From Mactromeris polynyma (Eukaryota > Mollusca > Bivalvia > Venerida > Mactridae): a stretch of 64,000 nucleotides of DNA. Shown one piece after another: positions 37,501 to 46,900 of this stretch. The position numbers were made by a program, and so were the translations under genes. Each line of letters starts with the position of its first letter. Positions within the stretch are counted from its first letter, which is position 1. The notes under the pieces were generated by a model, which was not told the origin of the DNA, searched no databases, and saw only the letters and a list, made by a program, of their open reading frames with translations. The stretch is from positions 439,001-503,000 of the forward strand of contig JASFXZ010000035.1 in the NCBI GenBank assembly GCA_032209605.1, given 5' to 3'.

Positions 37501-39184
37501 TTTTCTTAAAATTGAAAGTAAGGGAGGTAACTTAATCATTGAGCAGTAGTCAAACAAGAGTGATTTCCCCTGGCTTCATAGTAATGGTTCATACAGAACT
37601 TCCCGAAACAAAATTAAGTACTTTTCAAAGACTTTTCAAGTACCTTTTCCCCATTTTCAAGGACTAAAAATGGAGATTATTTTGGTATAGAGAAGAAGGG
37701 ATCAAGTGTATTTTTTCAAGTTTATCCCCCCTGCAGCCTGGATAAAAAGAACACATTGTGAGAATTACTAAAATTTACTTTAAGAGGGCATAAAACCTGT
37801 TGACTACCGTACAGTACTGTATTTCCATACTATCGACTACTCAGCAGTAGGCCCTGTCGAAAATAGCTCTTTCATATTTTTTCATCATTGCTGGTATGGT
37901 TGTATTTTTGTCCATTTTCTATTCACAGCAGAAGAATTCAAGGGCAATTTACCAAAATTTTTCTTTTTCTAAATTTAAGTATTTTTCAAGGATTTTTTGG
38001 TTGTTACAAATTCACGTAGTTTTCAAGGAGTAGGCATCAAATTCACGGACTTTTCAAGACCTGTGCGAACCTTGTTAATGTTAATGCCTGCAAGTGACAG
38101 CTCTCTGTCATTAGGTCATTAGACCCAATTCTTAACTAGAGTGACAAACAGTAAAAAATATGTCTGGTATGACTGAGTTCTACAATGAAACATTACTCCC
38201 ATGGACACAGATTGTGATATAGCTTGTTGAAAATTGGACAAAGGCTTCCAAAGAGGCAATATGAAACTGACAGAAATTTGTCTTGTTAACATGGTCAGTT
38301 TCATATCTTGCCTCTTGGGGGAAGCCTTTGTCCAAGTCAAACTTGGTCTGACTGTTTCAAACATACTTAGAAGCTGATAAATATTGTGACCAAGTTTGAT
38401 GAAGAAATGCATGAAAAGATTAACATCAACAGATTTTTTGAAATGAGCTACAAAAGTACAAGTTTTATGTTATCTATAGAATTCAACTTACCGTCATCAT
38501 CAAAGGATACTGTCTCCTTTCTACCCGAGTAATGATCCCTTGTACATGTCTGCATGAAGGATTCCTTGGGGTCTGTCAAGGTTTGAGGGAGTTGTCTGTG
38601 ATCATATTTTGGGACTACAACAGCAAACTTCAACAGTTCATCATATTCGTCCTAAAGAACAGATGTAATGATGAAAAAAAAATTATTGCATAATTAAAAT
38701 CACAGGAATTATCTGTCTGTTTACTTTATCTTATTTACTATGCCTATGGACATTATTTGAATTTTGTCCCATTTTTTGAGAAAAATCAATTGCACAAATA
38801 TAGTATCCTTGTGAATCTCATCATTCTGACAGATTGCTGGTATAAGGTAAAATTGGAGAAAATGAAACAACACTAATTTAGTAAAAGCTGAATATTTTTA
38901 TCAACGCAAATCTGAAGACCTGTTCGACTAAAAGCCAAACTAATCTGCACAGGTCCTAGATCCAATAGCTCAACATACATTAGTCTGGTTCCCATTGTAC
39001 TGATATTGCAAACAGTACGATAACATAGTGAAAGGGGAAGGAACTCCAGACTATACATGCATATCAGTCCTCATACTCCTAACTATTACAAATAAAAACT
39101 ATTTACCTGCAATCTAGTGGATACACTGCTGCCTGGAGATAATGGCGGTATATCAGGTACACTCAGATCACTTAATGTTGACAT
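22507..39184 (-). CDS. POC5: Centrosomal protein POC5, 12 coding exons, complete
   Basis: Coding exons in transcript order (high to low): 39184-39107, 38651-38492, 37457-37314, 36188-36112, 34759-34649, 33000-32930, 32399-32201, 30929-30750, 29174-29006, 27049-26880, 26527-26369, 22632-22507. All phases match; the product is 547 aa (human 575). Human-like blocks are the N-terminal [19 protein letters not shown], the centrin-binding helices ([15 protein letters not shown] at about 174-188, [27 protein letters not shown]), [17 protein letters not shown] at the end of exon 8, [19 protein letters not shown] in exon 9, and [14 protein letters not shown] in exon 11. The last exon ([13 protein letters not shown]) was found by matching the conserved tail. 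POC5 binds centrin and builds the inner scaffold of the distal centriole. Minisatellites occupy introns 4, 5, 8, 9 and 11; none enters coding sequence. Confidence 0.94.
22736..22796. repeat. 12-bp tandem repeat
   Basis: Five copies of ACAGAATCCAGT in POC5 intron 11, shortly upstream of the terminal exon acceptor. Confidence 0.8.
22812..26350. mobile_element. MITE family B copy split by a nested hAT-like element that carries a 3-kb minisatellite
   Basis: The left fragment, from TACAGTAAAACTTAATAAAA to about 22885, and the right fragment (about 26270-26350, ending GTGAGGTTTTACA) are the two halves of a family B element as seen intact at 36205-36370. Between them lies a second element starting near GATTCATAGAGAACTTC and ending GACCTGTGTGAACCTTG, homologous along its length to 37585-38074. 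The minisatellite sits inside this inner element. Confidence 0.65.
23097..26112. repeat. 3-kb minisatellite in POC5 intron 11, 33-bp unit
   Basis: Roughly ninety copies of CTACCATACCATACTGTATT followed by ACCATACTATGTA. Variants are 22-bp deletions, GTACAGTAC insertions and single changes. Because 33 is divisible by three and the unit has no stops, three plus-strand frames of about 1000 codons remain open; these encode only an 11-residue echo and are not genes. Confidence 0.95.
27156..27349. mobile_element. MITE family A, copy 4
   Basis: 194 bp, from CAGGGGTTCCATTTGACCC to CTAGTGGAACCCCTG; perfect 11-bp TIRs. It lies in POC5 intron 9. Confidence 0.75.
27350..28317 (-). other. POC5 intron 9, unique part
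   Basis: AT-rich intron. Scattered CCAGAC(C/A)TGACAGAC-like and CCAGACAAGACAGAC motifs hint at an old element, but no boundaries could be drawn. Confidence 0.3.
28318..29020. repeat. Minisatellite derived from the POC5 exon 9 splice donor, 33-bp unit
   Basis: About twenty copies of ACACAATACCTATGTCTCTG followed by T(A/T)GAAATACAAAT. On the minus strand each unit contains AGAGACATAG/GTATTGTG, the end of POC5 exon 9 and its donor. The array runs directly out of the exon, is in frame with it, and is closed off by a TAA in the first unit. Confidence 0.85.
29196..30548. repeat. Minisatellite in POC5 intron 8 with 36-bp higher-order unit
   Basis: About seventy-five 18-bp monomers ACACAATTTACAACTATC and ACACAATTTACAAGCATC. 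The two types alternate almost strictly, giving a 36-bp dimeric unit; exceptions are a run of five ACTATC monomers near 29695-29785 and short runs at the ends. It starts 22 bp from the acceptor of exon 9. Open minus-strand frames of about 450 codons ([24 protein letters not shown]) are artefacts of the unit length. Confidence 0.95.
31486..31795 (+). mobile_element. tRNA-derived SINE in POC5 intron 7
   Basis: The head looks like a tRNA, with an A-box-like GTCCAGTGGTAACACGC and a B-box-like AGGTTTGATT. It is followed by a core with TTTTCGGACGAGAC, CTGAGGTTTCGTGT and TTGGGCACGTAAAAGAACC. That core resembles the deeply conserved animal SINE domain I know as Nin-DC; the name is from memory. The tail is AT-rich (ATAAATAAATGCAAATAC). 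It is oriented opposite to POC5. Confidence 0.6.
31866..32060. mobile_element. Dispersed repeat with GTGACCTTGACCTTTGACCC
   Basis: Contains GTGACCTTGACCTTTGACCC, AAAATCAATAGGGTTCCTCT and a GACCGACTGACGGACCGACT tract. This is typical of a repeat family often seen in bivalves (recollection). It lies in POC5 intron 7. Confidence 0.4.
32630..32880. repeat. Dispersed repeat with internal duplication, copy 1
   Basis: GATGGTCGGCACAATTTGAA ... GGTCACTCCAGATCCAAAAT is shared with 63690-63780. Just after it, TCGGATGATACCAAGTA...AGAAAGTTGTTGAATAA occurs twice, about 85 bp apart. It lies in POC5 intron 6. Confidence 0.55.
33283..33900. repeat. Minisatellite in POC5 intron 5, 60-bp unit
   Basis: Just over ten copies of a unit containing CACAATGTGTACTGGCTAGT, TTGTTTGGACATGCAG and CATTCAAC(A/T)TTCATCTTAT. 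The 60-bp length keeps plus-strand frames open; no gene is implied. Paired variants (CAGCTCA with CAACATT, CAGTTCA with CAACTTT) show two subtypes. Confidence 0.95.
34815..35257. repeat. Minisatellite in POC5 intron 4, 63-bp unit in three-unit blocks
   Basis: Seven copies of a unit with GAGACAGGCTAACATATCAC, ACAGAGGTACAAAGTAAATG and ACCAGGGTAGATG. Variants (ATGAG/ACGAG, CATATC/CACATC, TAAATG/TAAGTG) recur every third unit, so a block of about 189 bp was duplicated. Confidence 0.9.
35258..36111 (-). other. POC5 intron 4, unique part
   Basis: AT-rich intron. AAGGGCTGGCCCCTT at about 35925 and nearby GGCC motifs form short inverted repeats. No gene is seen. Confidence 0.3.
36205..36370. mobile_element. 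MITE family B (TIR TACAGTAAAACCTCA), intact copy
   Basis: Starts TACAGTAAAACCTCATTTAA and ends TTGAGGTTTTACTGTA; the ends are perfect inverted repeats over 15 bp. It is rich in GACCACCTCAAT/ATTGAGGTGGTC motifs. It lies 17 bp upstream of the exon 4 start, inside POC5 intron 3. Confidence 0.75.
36371..37313 (-). other. POC5 intron 3, unique part
   Basis: AT-rich intron. A 20-bp direct duplication (AACATCACTTCCAACAGTAT with TCTGA) is present near 37210-37255. No gene is recognised. Confidence 0.35.
37585..38074. mobile_element. hAT-like element, unexpanded sister of the one at 22.9-26.3 kb
   Basis: About 490 bp with ends GGTTCATACAGAACTT and the complement of AAGGTTCGCACAGGTCTT. The interior carries GAGAAGAAGGGATC, TTTACTTTAAGAG and CAGCAGTAGGCCCTGTCGAA, all also present around the 3-kb array. 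Where that copy has the array, this one has a single stretch TACCGTACAGTACTG...CCATACTATCGACTACTCAG. It lies in POC5 intron 2. Confidence 0.65.
38234..38335. other. Intronic stem-loop with about 40-bp arms
   Basis: Left arm 38234-38271 and right arm 38294-38335 are inverted repeats, differing by two small indels; the loop is 22 nt. Total length, about 100 nt, is in the range of a microRNA precursor, but it could equally be a miniature inverted-repeat element. Just downstream AAACTTGGTC (about 38339) pairs with GACCAAGTTT (about 38388). Confidence 0.55.
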
Positions 39185-39806
39185 ACTAATTAGCAATTGT
39201 ACTTACAAAAACCTGAAAAAATATCACAACAGTTATATTTGAGACGGATCATGACTCAGTCATTCATTAAAACAATAGCATTTATTTTGCAATACACTGC
39301 ACTTAATTTTCACTGAATATTATTCAATCAGTGAAGTATCATTCTGTTCACATTATGTCCTGTTTTGATACATTTGTTCAGGAGGTGTACTGTCATAACT
39401 ATGTTTTGTATGTTTTTTTGCTATACAATAATACAATTTATACATGTTTGTTGTAAATAAGTTATACTCTTCAACCATGGAGGAAAATAAAATATCTAAT
39501 CTAAACTTTGAACACCTCAATACAATATTGTAGCACAAATATCGAAGAAAATTGTCAATGAATTTATCAATAACAGTAATTGCATTCAATTTACAACTTA
39601 CAAGTTGGAACATGAAATTCTGGTTTCGTTTTAACATTATTTTCAATTGACACAGAAAATACGCGATGCATTCATGCATTCATTTTTACCTTTCAATAGT
39701 ATAAAAAAAGTTTAAGTTGCTGTCTGTGTCAGTGTGTGATTTTTAACAAATGTCGCCGATTTCTTGCTAAAAACAAGCAGAATCTTTGATACTCAACGAA
39801 CAATAT

Positions 39807-39891
39807 CCGCCATATTGTATACAGTGGCTACAGATGTTTGAAACATGGGTTTTGATTGGTTAAGACAACCGAATACGCGTCATTTGATTGG
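39807..39891 (-). promoter_or_regulatory. Putative POC5 core promoter: two CCAAT boxes and a YY1-like motif
   Basis: Reading toward the gene on the minus strand there are CCAAT boxes at 39891-39887 and 39859-39855, then CAATATGGCGG at 39817-39807. The latter matches the YY1-type AANATGGCGG element that often lies just downstream of start sites of TATA-less housekeeping genes. No TATA box is seen. A 5' UTR intron between here and the ATG at 39184 is plausible. Confidence 0.5.
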
Positions 39892-40518
39892 TCCGTCATA
39901 CCGGACAACAACTCTGGCGAAAAACAACAATGGGCTTTACTATACGCCGGTCTCTTCTCGGTATTTTCCGGTCTCGTACGGTCGCTTAATTGCCGGTCCC
40001 AGTGTCTGGAATACCAGACAGAGTGTAAAATAGAACCGGTCTCTAGTTCGGTTTTAACAATAGCCTTCATTTTAAGAAGTACGCGAATTTATACTTTGAA
40101 ATAAAGAATATTTTAACAGCGAACAAAAAGAAAAACAAAATAACCTTACAACTGTGAATCGACATCACGTCCAAGCTTACTGTGTTACCTGTATTAATTA
40201 ACTTTAATGATCGGAGAAGGACTTGAAAACGAAGCAATGTGACTCATAATTAGGTTGCTACAATATGATTTCTTTCCGGAAAATAGACTTATTCACGTGC
40301 AGCAATCTAAAGGAAGGATTCTGTATCAAATTTGTTTATTTATCGTTACCAACTTACCACTGCGCCACCGATTCGTTTCCATGTATACAATCTTGTAAAT
40401 ATTCAATATTATGATTAACTCGTTCAGATACACGCTATATAATCAATGTCTCTAGTTAAAATTAAGACTTGATTTATACAAAGACCTAAATGGTATTCAT
40501 ATGTCTTTGATTTATATT
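39892..40518. other. Upstream flank of POC5
   Basis: A short CG-containing, CCGGT-rich stretch (39940-40050) followed by AT-rich DNA. Small open frames in both directions overlap each other and show no domain. No gene can be supported. Confidence 0.3.
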
Positions 40519-40775
40519 AGGGATGTCAACGAATAGCACGTTGTAAATATCTACTTGAATAATTGAAGGGCCTACATAAGACCACCCAATCTCCTACGCA
40601 GTGATCTCCCCTTATAGTTACTGTAACTGTAAGGGGAAGTAGCTGCTGTGAGGAGTTTGAAGACCACCATCAGTGTTGTTAATTCACCCTTGCCGCCAAA
40701 TTTTTAATCTGACATGTCAGTTAACACCTGTAGATATTATGTTTTCATATGCTAGAATATTTCTTTTCGAATACT
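40519..40775. mobile_element. Partial hAT-like element, relative of 11107-11536
   Basis: Starts TAGGGATGTCAACGAATAGC and shares TGACATGTCA(G/A)TTAACACC and TGTAGATAT with the first copy. The far TIR is absent. It contains a 14-bp hairpin at 40608-40636 (CCCCTTATAGTTAC and GTAACTGTAAGGGG). Confidence 0.55.
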
Positions 40776-41343
40776 AGTGAAAAATAGTATTGTTATAAAA
40801 ATGAAACAAGATCAAACAAACATAAACAGTTGTACTTGTGTTTCACATTTTTATAAGATTATACTTGCATTCCTCTCAATTATTTATACAGGAAATTGCC
40901 AAATTTGCAGATTTATTATTTCTTCGATTTTTAAACATGACATACATTCATGTATCATTTAAAAGGACCACGGACATATAAACCATTATTAATTCTTATC
41001 GTTTCACCGATATCAGCCTGTTGCGAATCCATGGTCCGTGAAAGGACTTAATGGTTCTTGCAATAAATTTCGTTGAGAGATCTATAAACTTCATTGCGTA
41101 TTTTAACTCTAAATCCAACGTCCGTATAAAACTTACATGATGAATATCAATCTTCATGCTTTTAACATCTTAAAATCAATATTAAAACCTACACTAACAT
41201 AATTATCTAGTGTCCATATTTGAAATTATTCAAAAGAACTGACAGTTTAAAAAGTCGTTAAAATACAGCTTAATTGTGTGGTAGTCCTGAAAAGCGAGAC
41301 TTCCGGCCAGCTCTCTCACTCGGAACACCTCGGAGATATAAGT
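40776..41343. other. No feature recognised
   Basis: AT-rich intergenic DNA with GGTCCGTG/CACGGAC motifs near 40968 and 41033. No gene is supported. Confidence 0.3.
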
Positions 41344-41900
41344 ATGTATTCCGAGCTCTGCCGGATACCGCCGAGTAGTTACGATTGCGTGTTATCCCCA
41401 TCCATCGTTGTCCTTCAGTGCGGTCCGTCCTACCTGGTCTATGGTTGATGTATAGACACATCCTAATGCTTTAGGGTAAGTACTTTAATAGATTACCCAC
41501 ATTAATTCTAAAGAGTGTGTTCCAAATTAAACATTTTAACTCTAATCTCTGCTATGGGACCGGAGCTGTATTGCTCTACTATTTGCCGGTCGTTACAGAC
41601 CGGAGACCGGCATTTTGTATTGGCCCACACGTGACTCGTTTCCGCGACAACATAGAAAGCCTGATACCAGACTAAGAATAAGCTAGTCTGGATTACATGC
41701 CCTTGCCAGTACCCTTATGCGCAGAGTACCAGACTAAGAATAAGCTACAATCGTAACTACTCGGCGGTATCCGGCAGACATGTATTCCAAGCTCTGCCGG
41801 ATACCACCGAGTAGTTACGATTGCTAGCATGGATTACATGCCCTTGCCAGTACTCTTATGCGCAGAGTACGCTGGGTACCAGACTAAGAATAAGCGCCCT
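41344..41900. repeat. Complex repeat block with a 31-bp inverted repeat
   Basis: The stretch TCTGCCGGATACCGCCGAGT...TACGATTG occurs three times: direct at about 41357-41387, inverted at 41748-41778 and direct at 41793-41823. The last two form a stem of 31 bp (one mismatch) with a 14-nt spacer. A second module, ATTACATGCCCTTGCCAGTA...CAGACTAAGAATAAGC, is also duplicated (about 41693-41745 and 41833-41895). Confidence 0.75.
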
Positions 41901-42307
41901 CTATCATCGAGGTGGAACGCCCTATAGTATAATGGCATATTGAATTTGGGTCGTCTGTTTGAGGTACCATTAACAGCAATTTTTAACTATTATTTCGGTA
42001 TTTTAGAGAAACGTCGTACGAAACATTTGTAACTGTTTGCCAATGAAATGTTTGTTCACATTGATATGTTTTAAAAAATGCTAAATTTCCATTCGTCGGA
42101 TGTAAATCAACGACGCGTTGAATTTCACATCCTGTTTCGGTGTTTGCCAGCGATAAACGGGACCAACTCCTCGTATACTCGCGTTCTAGGATTACGAAAA
42201 CGGCGTTCGACCAGCATTTTGTAAAATCACTTGGGGTTGTTTTTCTTTATAAAAGCTAAGTCGTGCGAGTAATAGATAGTTCTGACATTATTGTTTACCT
42301 GGTATCA

Positions 42308-43176
42308 GGACGACTCGACCCCTGAACAATTCGACCCCCGCAAAAAAACAAAGTCAATTCGACCCCTATTTTCCGATTATTCGGCATGTCAATTCGACCC
42401 TTCAGATGAAAATATTTGAATTATTCTACGTAGATCTAAATTAATTTTAATAAAAGATCATGATTTATAAACACCGAGTATTAATCCGAGCCTTCTCTGT
42501 CCCTAAACCAGCCCCTTTTACGATTTTTGATATTTCATGTTGCTGGTTAGGGTCAGAGGAACTCCTATAGTAAAAACCCGGGGATTTCCTCTCCCGCGCG
42601 GGAGAGGAACTTTAAATCAATATATCTATGTAAACATTCATTGGATTAACATTTCAAGCATATACATCTATTATCAATATATTAATTAACCTATCTGAAC
42701 CGTAACATTTGTTTTGAAAACCTTGAATACGTTGTAACGGTCAATCCTTTTCAGAGTAAGCTAAAAAATAATTTTCTTCATGTAAATATGTATTTGGGTC
42801 AAAGCACCTGGCTGTCACGTGATCGATGCAGATTGGTAAATTAAATATCAATTTACCGATTTGTTCGGCTAACTTTCCGTTAAAATGAGACCAAACGCCA
42901 CATACACCGTTGAAAGTACACGACTGTACACGACTGTGTGGTTTTCAGTAATCCCCGGGATTTTACTATAGGAGTTCCTCTGACCCTAAGCTGCAAAAAA
43001 AGGCTATAGGGTCAGAGAAGTCTCGGATTAACCGAGTATATGACTTAATGTTGTAATATAAAATCGAAATAAAAGTATTAAAACTGTATTGGCGTTAGTT
43101 TTGGTGTATTCTTATGGCATTTTGACTTAATGGCCGATTTGGTATGGGGTCGAATTGTTCAGGGGTCGAGTTGTCC
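42308..43176. mobile_element. Non-autonomous DNA element, 869 bp, with long TIRs
   Basis: Left end GGACGACTCGACCCCTGAAC with AATTCGACCCC; the right end is its inverted match. Inner arms also pair: GGGTCAGAGGAACTCCTATA (about 42551) with TATAGGAGTTCCTCTGACCC (about 42967), and CCGAGCCTTCTCTG (about 42487) with CAGAGAAGTCTCGG (about 43013). CTCTCCCGCGCGGGAGAG at 42590-42607 is a perfect palindrome. No coding capacity. Confidence 0.7.
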
Positions 43177-43186
43177 CGCAGCCGTT

Positions 43187-43260
43187 TACCTCCCTTTGCT
43201 TTGTTCTGAATAGTTGATAAAAGTCGGCCATATTGATAGGCACATTTCCTTAAATGTTTA
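43187..43260. mobile_element. MITE family D, one-sided remnant
   Basis: TTTACCTCCC, GTTCTGAATAG and CGGCCATATTGATAGGCACA match one end of the copies at 14988 and 61481; the other end is missing. Confidence 0.5.
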
Positions 43261-43307
43261 TGCTCATGTGAGTAGAGAGCATTATTGTGATGTGGGGTTA
43301 GACGGCC

Positions 43308-43380
43308 GCCCGGTTAGCTCAGTCAGTAGAGCGCCATACTAGTGTTTAGTGGGTCGTGAGTTCGAGCCCCACATCAGGCG
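43308..43380 (+). tRNA. tRNA-like sequence, copy 1 (tRNA-derived repeat or pseudogene)
   Basis: 73 nt with A box TTAGCTCAGTCAGTAGAGC and a B box GAGTTCGAGCCCC. The acceptor arms GCCCGGT and ATCAGGC pair with one mismatch. The D stem is perfect. The anticodon loop would read CTAGTGT (AGT, Thr), but the anticodon stem does not pair, so a working tRNA is unlikely. Sequence outside the anticodon arm looks most like a tRNA-Lys body. Confidence 0.4.
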
Positions 43381-43492
43381 CATTTTTCTTCTTGATTTAC
43401 TTTAATGGTAGCAGCGGTGTTTGATGGCCCACGGTGGCTGAGCCTCAAATGCTGGAAGGGGGAGGCGTGTAGTAATGTGGGGTTAGAGGGCC

Positions 43493-43565
43493 GCCCGGTT
43501 AGCTCAGTCAGTAGAGCGCCATGCTAGTGTTTAGGGGGTCGTGGGTTCGAGCCCCACATCAGGCG
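43493..43565 (+). tRNA. tRNA-like sequence, copy 2 (tRNA-derived repeat or pseudogene)
   Basis: Same as copy 1, 185 bp downstream, with a perfect T stem (GTGGG/CCCAC) around TTCGAGC and a slightly better anticodon stem (two of five pairs plus a wobble). The shared upstream stretch (GTGGGGTTAGA) and downstream CGTA/CGCATTTTT show that a module larger than the tRNA was duplicated, as in a tRNA-derived SINE. Confidence 0.4.
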
Positions 43566-43990
43566 TACTTTTTCCCCTTGATTTACGTTAGCATGAACCA
43601 GCCATTTTTGTCTTTCGAATTTTATACATAAAACAATGCATGTAACCATGAGCTACTGTACATAAAAAAGGTTTTAGTCAATAACCTGAGAACACCTTCA
43701 TCTACCCTCCTCAAACTTGTTTCTTGTGTGTTGGAGATGTACCTTTTTGATTTCGAGGTAATTGAATTAAAGGTCAAGGTCAAACTGACCATAAGGTGGA
43801 ATTCCGTTTCCATGCAATAACTCAAGTACCCTTCTCGAGTCCTAAATTGGCCCAATTTTGAAGAAAATGAACCTGATGCTAAATATAGATTCAATTTGGT
43901 ATGACCTTTGGTAAATGAAGCAATATCATTGTATGCTCCATACATATCCTGACACCCCTACATATTATGCTATGTTCTTGTATATTGCAG

Positions 43991-46900
43991 CGACAAATAT
44001 GGGCGTGGATCTTATGACATATAGATGTAGAGTTGGATCATTTGTCTCGTGCCTTAGTGCTGGTGATGGGCAAAAAGCTGGTGATGGGCAAGGTGCTGCT
44101 GTTAGACAAGGTGCTGCTAATGGGCAAGATCCTGATGTGATGTTTTTGTTTGGCAGCTTAAGCAAACTGATCAAATTGTTCATATCCCTGACATTTATCG
44201 GAATGTTGATAATGGTGGTTATCGTGTCGAATCCAGACCCACCAGGTGAGAAAGGACATTCCTTTATTGTAATATTGCCCATAGAATTGTTTGTATTGTG
44301 ATCAAGGAAGCAAAGTGCTTAGGGGAGGGTGTGAAATGCAATACTAGTTATATAATGAACATCATGAGTTCTATCGCTGTAATGAGTGAGGACACCATGA
44401 GTGAGTGATCACCAACTCAACAATCCATTCATGTGGCACAACTACTGGCTAGGTAGTCATAGCGAGCTATTAGTATAAGTTGTAAGAACTTGTTTTACAT
44501 TTGATGTGAATATTTGCGTTTAACAGTTTGGCACTGCATGCTAATAATTTATAGCTTTCAGGATCGTTGGATGTATGTCCACACTTACACGGTCACATTT
44601 TGGGCCCAATCCTGGTAAAACTTTCTCAAAATGTTGCCTTAACAAATATAAATTCTTGGGTAAGTTTGATACTATAGAGGCATGCTCATTTTATTACCTG
44701 AACTAAATGAACGGGGTCTAATCTTCAGGCCTAGAAATTTTCACTCGCCCGCTAGCATTTGAGGGTGAATATCGTGGTCGCTTGAGAAGGCGTAGGTTAT
44801 GTTATAAAAAGACAAAATACCCCTCGTCTAAATCTTTAACGATTTGCAGATCATCTCTTGTGGTCTTAATAATACATGTAATTCAAAGTCATTTATAACA
44901 TATGTTGTAATAAATAAACATGAATTCTGTTTTTTCATTGTTTCGTGGGCTGCAGACGGTCAAATATAAAACATGTATACAAATTTCTTACCAAACTATT
45001 TGGTTGGTCAAACGTTCAAAGAAATGCAACTTTTGAACATTTAAAACACTAACAAGTTTATTGTGTATGTATTTGGGGTATACAATTAACAGCAATATGG
45101 ACAAAGGAAGTCTTACACACCTCAGTGTAGAACAGAATCTCAAGTGACGCCAGTGTCCACACTTCATACACTCTGTCCACTTAACTATAACAATTGCTTA
45201 CTTAAGTTAGTGCAGCCCACTATTGAATAGCTGCGGATATTAGACAGCACGTTACACAGTCTGTCATTTTGTGTTCGTCCCCAGAACGTTCGTACCGTCT
45301 GATACTATGAAAGTTTAACGCAACTAATTTAGAATGTAAAAAAGTTCATTTTATTTTGTAAAAATTCAATATTAACATTGTTTATTTATTGAAATAGTGT
45401 ATTGAATTATTTCACATCATTCTTGAGATGTTGTATTTGTACTGTTCCTACAAGCCTCGTCACCAGGTTATTCAAGACAGAAAATATACAGCAGCATTAA
45501 TTTGTGAGCACAGTTTATAGCTGCTTTTCATTCAGGTGTTATGTGTACTTATAACCATTAAAACAATCCTGTATGCATTATAAGGAAACTATTTACTTCG
45601 GTCAGAATATTTATGACTTTTCATGAAGTGCTTTTTAATGGCCGCCAAGGGTGGTGTATAAAAATAGCATAACTTTACTTTGCAATGTGATATTTCAATA
45701 ATTCTTTCAGTTTTATAAGTAGAAAGGACAGTTCTTTATAGAAATGTTTTTGTGTCATGTCAGATTAATTAACAAAATCATGTTATAATACTTGTGAGTA
45801 ATATATCCCACATTATTTACCTCCCTTGGCCCTGAAAGTTGGTGAATGTTTTTGTGTTTGCAATTAAAACAATGTCTGAAAGTTTCAGTTGAAACCAGTG
45901 AGTAATATTAATTTTATTGTTTCTGTCTGGAAGTCTGTATCTGTATAGGATGTTGTCAATATATAATTGACAAAGCAGTATGGTGGGTTTTAATCAACTT
46001 CAGTGATAGCTCTTGTAACTTAATAAACCATATTAGAACAAGCTACAGATTTTTTATTTTCTAGCTTCTATAGTATACAAACTATGTGGTTAGTATTATA
46101 AAACATTTAATATGAAGTAACAAATTCAAATTGTGTGTTATTGTTTTGTAATTAATACAATTTGATACACTGTGAACTTCAGTTTGGGTCACTTGGCTTC
46201 ATGACGACACCTCCCTACTATGAATTTGTTGGCAATTTTTTTTCTGTGCTTACTAAGGCCTCCAGGAAATGAAATAAATTGGGTCGAAAATGGTTGGGGA
46301 CAAATATTTGATAAAGACAATAGACTATGACAGTTTTAATTGTAATATTGGACAGAGCTGATCTGGATAACTTAAAGGAATGTGATTAATTCTCAAACAA
46401 AGTCAAGAAAGTTATTCAGAATTGCAGTGATTTCATGTGTTTCCGGTTTTAATTTTCACCAATTATTTCCTTCTACTCAACAATTTTGAAACGTTTCGTG
46501 ATATCTCTTCCAAATTATTGGGTTAATTTAATGTTTTGAAAATGGAAAAAAAACACTTTAATTGCTGACAATAAACAGCACTCCTTATTCGAGACAGATT
46601 ATCAAATATTTTAAGAAAATATAAAAGATCTGGCGGTATGAAAAATAGACGGCAGGCAGCGATGATAACCTTCGTCTCTGATTAAGATTTTTAATTTATT
46701 TTCAGATACAAGTACGGGTGTTGATATCACCACCTACCCCTGTAGAGTTGGTATGTTTGTCCCAGGTGGTGGCTGTGGATCCATGTCATTGTTTATTACC
46801 TTTGACAGAGTGGTCAACTTGTTGGGATCTCTGACTTTAGTTCGAATACTTTTATTTATGGCTGGTGTAGAGCAAAATCCTGGACCTGCCGGTAAGAATT

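Noticed and set aside
39845..40104. Short plus-strand frames upstream of POC5, a possible divergent gene
   Set aside because: Two frames and the opposite strand are open over the same bases; no domain, and the stretch carries CCAAT boxes that suit the POC5 promoter.
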